Assembly: GCA_964554105.1 (NCBI GenBank)
Contig: CAZKNF010000020.1
Location: 1-49,559, forward strand
Source of the DNA: CAZKNF01 sp964554105
Lineage (GTDB): Bacteria > Bacteroidota > Rhodothermia > Rhodothermales > VXPQ01
Direction of reading: 5' to 3'
Length of the DNA: 49,559 bases
The position numbers and the translations under genes are program-made. How positions within the stretch are numbered: position 1 is the first letter of the stretch; each line of letters starts with the position of its first letter. Shown piece by piece: positions 34,429 to 42,194 of the stretch. The notes beneath the pieces were generated by a model. The model made no database searches. It worked only from the letters and a program-made list of their open reading frames with translations, and was not told the origin of the DNA.

Positions 34429-34731
34429 TCAACCGATCATTTCAACGTCGATCAGATAATCGTCCGTCGTCAGCTCGATGGTACTGTTCTGCTTGGTGAG
34501 TCGGAACTCCTTGATTGGCTCCGGGATCATCTCCTTCGGGGTGTCCATCTTGAAGAGCGCGTCCGCGACGACGTGCCAGTCCTCCGGCGTGAGGTGCACG
34601 GTCGCCCGGGCGTCGTCCGCGACCATCGGTGCATAATTCAGGACCTTGTTGAGATGATTGACGGCCTGTTTCTGATGGAGGCTCGGATCCATATTATCCT
34701 CGCTAGTTCGTAGATTACGCGCGGTGGTCAT
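34429..34731 (-). CDS. Hypothetical protein between apaG and thyA
   Basis: This small protein of unknown function is transcribed against both neighbours. From ATG 34731 it has 100 residues; M14 (34692, MDPSLHQKQ) is an equally good start and gives 87, while 34743 gives 104. It lacks a signal peptide or membrane segment. The sequence is predicted helical first (QKQAVNHLNKVLNYAP, LTPEDWHVVADALFKM) and then strand-forming (STIELTTDDYLIDVEMI). Amphipathic spacing and normal composition suggest a real cytosolic protein, but I recognise no family. Its start region abuts the thyA upstream region, so the two promoters share a short divergent space. Confidence 0.6.
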   Translation of the reverse strand: MTTARNLRTSEDNMDPSLHQKQAVNHLNKVLNYAPMVADDARATVHLTPEDWHVVADALFKMDTPKEMIPEPIKEFRLTKQNSTIELTTDDYLIDVEMIG

Positions 34732-34793
34732 TACACGCACCACGTCGGCCTCGGTGCCGCCCCCGCCGCGCCCCTCCTGAGATGTATCGATTT

Positions 34794-35588
34794 ATGCGCC
34801 AGTACCTGGACTACTTGCAGCACGTCCTCGACCACGGAGTTCAAAAGAGTGACCGAACGGGCACCGGCACGATAAGCACGTTTGGCCATCAGATGCGTTT
34901 CGATCTACACGACGGATTCCCGCTCGTCACGACCAAGAAAGTCCACGTGCGGAGCATCATCTACGAACTCCTTTGGTTTCTGAACGGTGAAACGAACGTC
35001 GACTACCTGAACCGGAACGGGGTCACTATATGGGACGAATGGGCCGACACCGACGGTGAGCTCGGTCCCATTTATGGCAAGCAGTGGCGGCGATGGGAAG
35101 GGGCGGACGGACGTATTCACGATCAGATCAGCGCGGTGCTCGAGCAGATTAAGACCAATCCCGATTCGCGGCGGCACATCGTCAGCGCATGGAAGGTGGA
35201 TGAGGTCGGCGACATGGTACTCCCGCCGTGTCACGTCATGTTTCAGTTTTATGTCGCGGAGGGAAGGCTTTCATGCCAGCTCTATCAGCGGAGCGTGGAC
35301 AGCTTCCTCGGGCTTCCGTTCAACATCGCCTCGTATGCCATCCTGACGCACATGGTAGCCGATCAATGTGATCTGGATGTCGGCGAGTTCGTTTGGACCG
35401 GCGGCGATTGTCACATTTATTCGAATCACGTCGAGCAGGTCGAGGAACAGTTGCGACGCGAACCTCGCGGGCTGCCTCGGCTCATTATTCACCGGAAGCC
35501 ACCTTCGATCTTCGAGTACCGCTTCGAGGATTTCGAGATTATAGACTACAATCCACATCCTCATATCACAGCCCCCATTGCCGTTTAA
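34794..35588 (+). CDS. thyA: Thymidylate synthase
   Basis: ThyA methylates dUMP to dTMP using 5,10-methylene-THF and releases dihydrofolate, which the adjacent FolA recycles. Started at ATG 34794 (MRQYLDYLQHVLDHGVQKSD), the product has 264 residues, the same as E. coli ThyA; ATG 34782 would add four. The nucleophile is C146 in LPPCHVMFQFY, numbered as in E. coli. SDRTGTGT, DSRRHIVSAW, CQLYQRSVDSFLGLPFNIAS and WTGGDCHIYSNH complete the family signature. folA starts 75 bases downstream on the same strand, the classic thyA-folA pair. Confidence 0.98.
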   Translation: MRQYLDYLQHVLDHGVQKSDRTGTGTISTFGHQMRFDLHDGFPLVTTKKVHVRSIIYELLWFLNGETNVDYLNRNGVTIWDEWADTDGELGPIYGKQWRRWEGADGRIHDQISAVLEQIKTNPDSRRHIVSAWKVDEVGDMVLPPCHVMFQFYVAEGRLSCQLYQRSVDSFLGLPFNIASYAILTHMVADQCDLDVGEFVWTGGDCHIYSNHVEQVEEQLRREPRGLPRLIIHRKPPSIFEYRFEDFEIIDYNPHPHITAPIAV

Positions 35589-35663
35589 AGATTCTGCGGA
35601 GCGGCCGCAGGGTCAACTCTGCCGCACGTTCTAACTGCGAATTAGCCGGTTTACCGTATAGAC

Positions 35664-36179
35664 GTGCCTGACGACGATCGTCCAGAAATCGTGATCATCG
35701 CCGCCGTGGCGAAGAAGAATCGGGTGATCGGCCGCGACAAGGATCTGCCTTGGCATATCCCGGAGGATCTGAAGCGATTCAAACGGCTCACGACCGGCCA
35801 TGCGCTGTTGATGGGCCGGAGGACGTTCGAATCCGTGATCCATCAGTTCGGTCGGCCGCTGCCAAATCGGCGGAATATCGTTCTCAGCGCAAGTGGGCAG
35901 GTGATGAAACACCCGGACGTGGAGGTTGTCTCGTCGCTCGAGGAAGCACTCAGTGCCGCCTCGTCGGAGGATCTGGTATTTATAGGTGGCGGCGCCACCA
36001 TATACGAGCAGATGCTCGTCCGCGCCGATCGACTGGAGCTGACCCTGGTCGAAGGCGATTACGAAGGTGACACATTTTTCCCGCCGTACGAGCACCTGAT
36101 CGACGACGTGTTCGTGCAGACTGCTCGAGAGCGGCACGACGGTTTCCAGTTCGTAACCTATGAAAAGGGGGCAGGATGA
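35664..36179 (+). CDS. folA: Dihydrofolate reductase
   Basis: This 171-residue enzyme reduces dihydrofolate to tetrahydrofolate with NADPH. Translation begins at GTG 35664. Motifs are IAAVAKKNRVIGRDKDLPWH at the N-terminus, the acidic D35 in IPEDLKRFK (equivalent to E. coli D27), LLMGRRTFESV for NADPH binding, and FIGGGATIYEQML. It follows thyA by 75 bases. Its stop lies 18 bases from the convergent ilvD stop. It should be a target of trimethoprim-type inhibitors unless altered; no resistance change can be judged by eye. Confidence 0.96.
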   Translation: MPDDDRPEIVIIAAVAKKNRVIGRDKDLPWHIPEDLKRFKRLTTGHALLMGRRTFESVIHQFGRPLPNRRNIVLSASGQVMKHPDVEVVSSLEEALSAASSEDLVFIGGGATIYEQMLVRADRLELTLVEGDYEGDTFFPPYEHLIDDVFVQTARERHDGFQFVTYEKGAG

Positions 36180-36197
36180 TGCATCAAGTATCCCGCC

Positions 36198-37904
36198 CTA
36201 TTCATCTGTCACGCAGCCCTCATCCGCCGGTCTGACGCACTTTATGTACTTGTACAGCGTGCCGCGTGTGGCCTTGTAAGGCGGCATGGACCACGCATCT
36301 CGGCGTTTTGCCATCTCGGCGTCTGAAACGGCGACGTCGAGTTTCCGGGAATCGGCGTCGATCGTGACGATGTCTCCGTCCTGTATGAGAGCGATCGGGC
36401 CGCCGTCCTGCGCTTCCGGACAAACGTGCCCGATAATAAAGCCGTGGGAACCGCCGCTGAATCGGCCGTCGGTCAGCAGCGCCACGTCTTTGCCGAGACC
36501 GGCACCCATGATGGCGGATGTTGGCGCCAGCATCTCCGGCATGCCGGGCCCTCCTTTCGGGCCTTCGAACCGGATGACGACGACATCGCCCTTCGTAACG
36601 CGCCCTTCTTCGAGTCCTGACAGCATTTCTTCTTCAGAATCGAACACGCGCGCAGGGCCTTCAAAATGGAGGCCTTCCTTGCCCGTGATTTTCGCTACGG
36701 CTCCCTTCGGCGCGAGATTTCCGTAGAGGATGGAGATGTGGCCGCTCGGCTTGAGTGGATTTTCGACTGAGTGGATAATCTTCTGCCCCTCCTCCAGTCC
36801 TGGGAGATCTTCCAGGTTCTCGGCGATCGTCGCGCCGGTGACTGTCATGCAGTCACCATCCAGAAAACCCTTCTCCAGGAGGTACTTCATGACGGCAGGT
36901 GTCCCCCCAACCTTATGCAGGTCTGCCATCACGTAGAGTCCGCTAGGTTTCAGATCTGCGAGAAAGGGAACGCGATCACTGACGCGTTGGAAATCCTCCA
37001 TCGTGAGGTCGACGTCCACGGCGCGTGCCATGGCGATGAGGTGCAGCACTGAATTAGTGGATCCGCCCAGCGCCATCACGACCACCATAGCGTTCTCGAA
37101 CGCCTGCCGCGTCATGATGTCACGCGGCTTCAGGTCGTCCTCGAGCAGCCGCAACATCGCTTCGCCGGCCCTTATGCATTCCTCCTTTTTCTCTGGATGC
37201 TCGGCTGGGATCGACGAAGAGTAGGGCAGCGACATTCCCAGAGCTTCTATAGCACATGCCATAGTATTTGCCGTGTACATGCCGCCGCACGCACCGGCAC
37301 CGGGGCAGGAATTTCGCACGATCGCCTTTCGCTGGTCGGCGGTGATCGATCCGGCGAGGTATTCTCCGTACGACTGCGCCGCGGAGACGATATCCCGCGG
37401 CTGCTCGGCGCCGTTAAACCGTGTGCAGCCGGGGAGAATCGTGCCGCCGTAGACCATTATGGCGGGCCGGTTCAGTCTCCCCATGGCGATCAGGCATCCA
37501 GGCATGTTCTTGTCACAGCCGGGGAGGGCGATCATCGCATCGTACCACTGCGCGCCCATCACCGTCTCGATCGAGTCGGCGATCAGGTCGCGCGACTGGA
37601 GCGAGAAGCTCATCCCGTCGGTCCCCATGCTGATGCCGTCCGAGACGCCGATGGTGTTGAACTGCAGGCCTATGAGACCGGCCGCACGAACGCCTTCCTT
37701 AACCTTCGCCGAGAGGGTATTGAGGTGCATATTGCAGGGGTTCCCCTCCCACCAGTTGCTCACGATCCCGATCTGCGCCTTGTCGAGATCGTCCTCGGTC
37801 ATCCCCGTGGCGTACAACATCGCCTGTGAGATTCCCCGCTGGAGGGGCTGCGTGATGGTGCGGCTAAACTTGTTCAGCGCCTTTGATTCGACCAGTTCCG
37901 TCAT
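36198..37904 (-). CDS. ilvD: Dihydroxy-acid dehydratase
   Basis: IlvD dehydrates 2,3-dihydroxy-isovalerate and -methylvalerate in valine, leucine and isoleucine synthesis. The 568-residue product has Fe-S ligands C57 (GNPCNMHLNTL), C130 (PGCDKNMPGC) and C206 (CPGAGACGGMYTANTM). K132 is probably the carbamylated lysine. The PGAGACGGMYTANTM form is that of the [2Fe-2S] class, rather than the oxygen-labile [4Fe-4S] E. coli type. IlvD/Edd relatives can act on sugar acids, but this motif favours true IlvD. It lies 63 bases downstream of the aldehyde dehydrogenase on the same strand; other ilv genes are not in the window. Confidence 0.95.
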   Translation of the reverse strand: MTELVESKALNKFSRTITQPLQRGISQAMLYATGMTEDDLDKAQIGIVSNWWEGNPCNMHLNTLSAKVKEGVRAAGLIGLQFNTIGVSDGISMGTDGMSFSLQSRDLIADSIETVMGAQWYDAMIALPGCDKNMPGCLIAMGRLNRPAIMVYGGTILPGCTRFNGAEQPRDIVSAAQSYGEYLAGSITADQRKAIVRNSCPGAGACGGMYTANTMACAIEALGMSLPYSSSIPAEHPEKKEECIRAGEAMLRLLEDDLKPRDIMTRQAFENAMVVVMALGGSTNSVLHLIAMARAVDVDLTMEDFQRVSDRVPFLADLKPSGLYVMADLHKVGGTPAVMKYLLEKGFLDGDCMTVTGATIAENLEDLPGLEEGQKIIHSVENPLKPSGHISILYGNLAPKGAVAKITGKEGLHFEGPARVFDSEEEMLSGLEEGRVTKGDVVVIRFEGPKGGPGMPEMLAPTSAIMGAGLGKDVALLTDGRFSGGSHGFIIGHVCPEAQDGGPIALIQDGDIVTIDADSRKLDVAVSDAEMAKRRDAWSMPPYKATRGTLYKYIKCVRPADEGCVTDE

Positions 37905-37967
37905 CAGAAATGTGTATGGCTGGGGATGGATGCAGTATATGTCGACGTGGCGATCCGGCCGTTCCGG

Positions 37968-39566
37968 TCAGGCGTCGTCCCTGGTATGTTCGTTGTCGAT
38001 CAATCGCCAGATGCCCCGTTCGTTGCGGTCGCGAAGCTCCGGTGGCAGCGCGTTCTCCGGGAAATCCTGATAACAGACCGGCCGCGCGAACCGTAGTATT
38101 GCCGCGGTGCCGACGGACGTCGATCGCGCATCCGTCGTCGCCGGGTAGGGTCCTCCGTGGTGCATTGAAGGGCACACCTCGAGGCCGGTCGGAAATCCGT
38201 TGAATATGAGGCGCCCCACTTTATTTTCGAGCAGATGGATGAGGTCCGCGAATTCTTCTAGATCCTCTGGCGTGCCGTGGATGGTGGCCGTCAGGTTGCC
38301 CTCGACGCTGTAGGCGACGCGTTCGATCTCGGCCCGATCGCTGCACGACACGATGAGCGTCGATGGACCGAATACCTCTTCGCGCAGACGCTTCTTCTCG
38401 AGAAACGCACGCGCCGAGGTGGTGAGCACGGCGGCGGACCCGGGCGTGGCGGTGGATCCATCCGGAGACGGTCCACGGCCTACGAACCGGACATCACCCG
38501 CTGCCTCGAGCTCCGCAAGGCCCTGCTCGTAGCCGTTCTGAATGCCCTCGTAGAGGAGCGTGGACAGCGGCGTGTTCGCAGCGCGCACGCCGAGCAATCT
38601 CACGAAGGCCTTAAGATCGCCGTTTCCGAGGCCGACGACAACACCCGGATTCGTGCAGAACTGACCTCCTCCGAGCGTGACGGACGTGATGAGTCCGTCG
38701 ATGATCTCGTCCCGCCGCTGCCGAGCCGCCCCGGGTAGAATGAAAACGGGATTCACGCTGCCCATTTCGGCGTGAACCGGAATAGGATCAGGACGAGCAG
38801 CGCCGGCATCGAATATGGCGCGACCGGCCTTGAGCGAACCGGTAAATCCGACGGCTTTGATACCCGGATGCCGCACGAGTGCGAGGCTGATTTCGGGGTC
38901 TGCACCATGGAGCATCGAGAAAGTGCCGGGATGAAAATCCGACGCTCGAACAGCGCGCGCGAGCGCCTCGCCGACAATCTCGGACGTTCCCGGGTGAGCT
39001 GGATGGGCTTTCACGACGACCGGAGATCCCGCGGCGATCGCAGAGGCCGTATCGCCTCCGGCCACGGAGAAGGCCAGCGGAAAGTTGCTCGCACCGAACA
39101 CTGCTACGGGTCCGAGCGAGATCAACATGCGCCGTATATCCGGTTTCGGAACCGGTTCGCGATCACGTTGGGCTCGATCGATGCGGGCATCCACCCAGGA
39201 GCCCTCTCGCACGACCTCGGCGAAAAGTCGAAGCTGGTTCGTAGTCCGACCGCGCTCACCCTTCACGCGGGTTTCCGGGTACGCCGTCTCCTGAACGACG
39301 CGATCCACCAGCACATCCCCAAGTTTTTCGATTTCATCGGCCATCTTTTCCAGAAGGGCCGCGCGATCTTCGGGCGAACGGCGCCGCAATTCGCGGGATG
39401 CTTCCTGCGCCCGCTCCACGGCCAGATCGATCTCCGTAAGGTCAGCCTGGTGAAAGTTCGGTTCGAGCGCCTCACCGGATCGCGGATCTCGGCCGCGCAA
39501 GGTCGACGACGACTTCCCGGATCGTTCATCGCCTATCAAATTCTTACCGTGGAGCGAAATGGCCAT
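37968..39566 (-). CDS. Aldehyde dehydrogenase, 2,5-dioxovalerate (KGSADH-III)-like
   Basis: This 532-residue NAD(P)-dependent enzyme has catalytic C304 in GGGQFCTNPG, general base E267 in HAEMGSVNP and N161 in GASNFPLAFS. FTGSLKAGRA forms the cofactor loop. The long length and these precise blocks match the type III alpha-ketoglutaric semialdehyde dehydrogenase group, which converts 2,5-dioxopentanoate into 2-oxoglutarate. That reaction ends pentose, glucarate or hydroxyproline breakdown. None of the upstream pathway enzymes are nearby, so the source of substrate is unclear; the product would feed KorAB. ilvD follows 63 bases downstream. Confidence 0.9.
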   Translation of the reverse strand: MAISLHGKNLIGDERSGKSSSTLRGRDPRSGEALEPNFHQADLTEIDLAVERAQEASRELRRRSPEDRAALLEKMADEIEKLGDVLVDRVVQETAYPETRVKGERGRTTNQLRLFAEVVREGSWVDARIDRAQRDREPVPKPDIRRMLISLGPVAVFGASNFPLAFSVAGGDTASAIAAGSPVVVKAHPAHPGTSEIVGEALARAVRASDFHPGTFSMLHGADPEISLALVRHPGIKAVGFTGSLKAGRAIFDAGAARPDPIPVHAEMGSVNPVFILPGAARQRRDEIIDGLITSVTLGGGQFCTNPGVVVGLGNGDLKAFVRLLGVRAANTPLSTLLYEGIQNGYEQGLAELEAAGDVRFVGRGPSPDGSTATPGSAAVLTTSARAFLEKKRLREEVFGPSTLIVSCSDRAEIERVAYSVEGNLTATIHGTPEDLEEFADLIHLLENKVGRLIFNGFPTGLEVCPSMHHGGPYPATTDARSTSVGTAAILRFARPVCYQDFPENALPPELRDRNERGIWRLIDNEHTRDDA

Positions 39567-39856
39567 CGGGAATGCTAGAGTCGGTGATTGGATTTAGCGA
39601 GGGCTCTCCGCGCCCTGCGTGCGAGGCGGATTTGTAAGCATCTGCTATATGCCCTTGTTGTATGCCCTGGTGTTGAAGCGTTTTGAACTGCGGCTGTTTC
39701 CGGCGCAGGGGACGTTAGAGCACCCCTTGTCGGTAGAAACCTTTTCACATCCGCACGCTCGCCCGGGATCGGGGAATATGTATTTTAACTGCAGTTCGCA
39801 TCGAAGCACAAGCGACGATCGAGCAAAATCACCAAAAGAACGACTAGGAGGCTGGT
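39567..39856. other. Divergent intergenic region before the GlsB-like gene
   Basis: These 290 bases lie between the aldehyde dehydrogenase start and the GlsB-like gene. I see no gene. The 3' end is A-rich with a good ribosome binding site for the next gene; AGGGC/GCCCT forms a minor hairpin near 39600. Promoters for both directions are expected but not identified. Confidence 0.4.
39846..39851 (+). promoter_or_regulatory. Strong ribosome binding site AGGAGG for the GlsB-like gene
   Basis: A perfect AGGAGG stands 5 bases before ATG 39857 and fixes that start. Such strong sites are rare in this window, which suggests high translation. Confidence 0.85.
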
Positions 39857-40117
39857 ATGGGTATCATAGCATGGGTCATTTTTGGGCTAATCGCGGGTGT
39901 CATCGCCAAGCTGATTATGCCCGGTGACGATCCCGGCGGGTTCTTCATTACGATTCTGATCGGAATTGCCGGTGCACTTCTCGGCGGATTCATTGCCTCT
40001 CTGCTCGGTTTAGGCGGCGTCGATGGCTTCAACTTCGGCAGCATGGTAGTCGCTGTACTCGGCGCGATCCTGTTGTTGTGGATTTACAGGAGAATGAAGA
40101 CGCCGCGAACGGCCTGA
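39857..40117 (+). CDS. GlsB/YeaQ/YmgE family small membrane protein
   Basis: This 86-residue, very hydrophobic protein has three transmembrane segments: residues 3-21, 31-52 and 60-76. The Gly-rich pattern GLIAGVIAKLIMPGDDPGG followed by GIAGALLGGFIASLLG is diagnostic of the transglycosylase-associated/GlsB family. These are stress-induced inner-membrane proteins of unknown mechanism. The strong Shine-Dalgarno suggests high expression. A GC-rich hairpin with a weak 3' T content (40121-40147) may end its transcript. Confidence 0.92.
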   Translation: MGIIAWVIFGLIAGVIAKLIMPGDDPGGFFITILIGIAGALLGGFIASLLGLGGVDGFNFGSMVVAVLGAILLLWIYRRMKTPRTA

Positions 40118-40120
40118 GAA

Positions 40121-40147
40121 CGTCTGGGGCAAAACGAAACCCGGGCG
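40121..40147 (+). terminator. Weak terminator-like hairpin after the GlsB-like gene
   Basis: CGTCTGGG (40121-40128) can pair with CCCGGGCG (40140-40147), including two G-T pairs. No proper T-run follows, so the termination role is uncertain. Confidence 0.3.
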
Positions 40148-40169
40148 TCTTCACGTCGTTGGCTTTTCG

Positions 40170-40673
40170 ATGCTAGACGCCTGCCGAAAAGATCGTCTCG
40201 TTCGATTCCTTGTCACGACCGCGCTGGTCTGGGGATTCGTGCTCCCTGTCGTACATCTCGCATGCGGGATGGAGACGGAGGTGACGAGCGCCCTGTGCGA
40301 CCACGAATCGTCGGCATCCGAGGCGGAGAGTTCAATCGAGGCGCACGATCACGACCATAACGCTCGCACACACGAGCGGCGCGCTCTCAATCACGACGAT
40401 GCTGCTCGCACAATCGAGCAGTTGGCTCACGTTTCAGAGGCACTTTACTCGACCTCACAGCCCGCTGTGGAGTGCTGCTGGATCGATACCGTCACGGCGG
40501 ATCGGCAAGCGCCGCTACCCACCCTGGTCCAGGCACCCGAGATCTCCGTCACGCTCGTAAACACTTCGAGCGCGGACGCGATCATGCAGTTCCAGGAACC
40601 CTATTTTAGCGACGAGGCCGCTGTCTCGCAGCCTCGAGCCTATCATCTCCTCTTTTCTGTGTTCCTGATCTGA
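40170..40673 (+). CDS. Exported His-rich protein at the head of the copper efflux locus
   Basis: This 167-residue protein has an N-terminal hydrophobic segment (about 13-32, LVTTALVWGFVLPVVHLACG), probably a signal peptide or anchor. A central His/Asp-rich run (EAHDHDHNARTHERRALNHDD, about 69-89) and a CC pair in VECCWIDTV follow. His, Cys and Met clusters and the position 123 bases before the CusC-type gene suggest a periplasmic metal-binding accessory, loosely like CopL or other small cus-associated proteins. No family is firmly recognised. The C-terminus is again hydrophobic (YHLLFSVFLI). Composition is normal for the region. Confidence 0.72.
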   Translation: MLDACRKDRLVRFLVTTALVWGFVLPVVHLACGMETEVTSALCDHESSASEAESSIEAHDHDHNARTHERRALNHDDAARTIEQLAHVSEALYSTSQPAVECCWIDTVTADRQAPLPTLVQAPEISVTLVNTSSADAIMQFQEPYFSDEAAVSQPRAYHLLFSVFLI

Positions 40674-40796
40674 GGGTCGGAACGGGCGTGCAGTTCTGTC
40701 GAACGCATGTCCGCGGCGCATCTCTAAGCGCCGTCACCGCAGCACCTGTTCCGCTGCGGCATCCTCCGACCAATCTCTACCAGATCAGGACGATCC

Positions 40797-42194
40797 ATGC
40801 CTTCATTCAATCTGCTATGGCGGTACACTATCGCCGGAGCATACGCGCTCGCCAGGCTGGCCACGCTCGCAGCCCTAGCTACGAGCTCGACGGTCTACGC
40901 TCAGGATCATCTCCACGACGATGCAGCGGGCGTCGAGGTGGAGCTGGACGAGATCATCGAGCTGATCGAGGCACGAAATCCCCTGCTTCGCGCCGCTCAT
41001 CTGGACGCAGAGGCGCTTGCTACGCGCCCGAATCAGGTCTCAGCATGGCCGGATCCGACGTTCGGCGTGAGCTATCAGCCTTTTCCGATCCTCACTGCTA
41101 ATGGTGCCCAGCGGACGCAGTGGCACGTCGAGCAGACCGTGCCTTATCCGGGGAAGCTCGGGCTCCGATCTGATATCGCTTCTCTTGACGCAGAGGCCGC
41201 TTCGCTCACTGCGGAGGCACTTTTACACGATCTAATTCTGGAGGGCAAACTCGCGTTCGTTGAGTTGTACCGTCTTCAAGAACTCGATCAACTGGTTCTG
41301 GATTTTGAGTCTTCATTGGAGGGCTTCGAGGAGGTCACCGCCGTGCGGTACGAGGTGGGGCAGGGTTCACAGCAGGCGCTGCTGAAGGCGCAACTCGAGA
41401 AAAATTTGATGGAGCGCCGGTACCATCACATTGAAGGACACCGCCGTCACGCCGCGGAGACGCTGGCCAGACTCTCCAATCATCCGGCCGGTCCCCGATA
41501 CTTCTTGACGTCCACCCCGACGATTCCGAGTCCTCCGCTTCTTGATGCCGATCTGTTGACCGACGCGGCGCTGACGACGAGGCCTGAGTTCGCTGCGCTT
41601 GAGGCCGCGGCGCAGCAGGCGGCTAAGCAGGTCGAGCTTTCGATGAAGGAGGCGATGCCCGACTTTGCGCTCCGAGTGACATATCACGACATCGCTCGGA
41701 GAGCCATGCCCGCAACGGCGACGGGCAGAGATGCTGTGGCGATCGGGGCCTCGATCACGATTCCACTTCAGCGCGGACCCATCAATGCGCGCACGGACGA
41801 AGCACGGCTCCGGCAGGCACAGGTGGAAGCAGAGCAAGAGGCACTCGTGATCGAGTACAGGACGCAAATCAAAGAGCTTCTCGCGTCGCTCGAACACGAA
41901 TTCGAATCCCTCGAACTGTACGAGTCGACCCTGCTTCCACAGGCGACGTCCACGGTCGATGCCACGCAGAACGCCTACGCGACAGGCGCAATCGGATTCG
42001 TCGACCTCCTCGACGCCGAGCGCGCTCTCTTCTCGCTCCGCACTGAATACATAGACGCCACGGCGAGCTATCTGGCGAATACGGCAAGGCTCGAACGCGT
42101 CCTCGGCGTGCGCAACCTGAGCGATGTCACGACTTTCGCGAACCGCGACGCGCTGCGGTCCAGTGCATCATCAAACATCCGCATGCAGCCATGA
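40797..42194 (+). CDS. TolC-family outer-membrane efflux protein (CusC-like)
   Basis: This 465-residue outer-membrane channel of a tripartite efflux pump has a signal peptide ending near STVYAQ (about residue 36). Duplicated long helical hairpins follow, as expected of the OEP fold: LDEIIELIEARNPLLRAAHL in the first half and IGASITIPLQRGPINARTDE in the second. The turn PDFALRVTYHD and the motif GAIGFVDLLDAERALFSL are family-typical. No N-terminal lipobox is seen, unlike E. coli CusC. Its stop overlaps the adaptor start by four bases (ATGA). Confidence 0.93.
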   Translation: MPSFNLLWRYTIAGAYALARLATLAALATSSTVYAQDHLHDDAAGVEVELDEIIELIEARNPLLRAAHLDAEALATRPNQVSAWPDPTFGVSYQPFPILTANGAQRTQWHVEQTVPYPGKLGLRSDIASLDAEAASLTAEALLHDLILEGKLAFVELYRLQELDQLVLDFESSLEGFEEVTAVRYEVGQGSQQALLKAQLEKNLMERRYHHIEGHRRHAAETLARLSNHPAGPRYFLTSTPTIPSPPLLDADLLTDAALTTRPEFAALEAAAQQAAKQVELSMKEAMPDFALRVTYHDIARRAMPATATGRDAVAIGASITIPLQRGPINARTDEARLRQAQVEAEQEALVIEYRTQIKELLASLEHEFESLELYESTLLPQATSTVDATQNAYATGAIGFVDLLDAERALFSLRTEYIDATASYLANTARLERVLGVRNLSDVTTFANRDALRSSASSNIRMQP

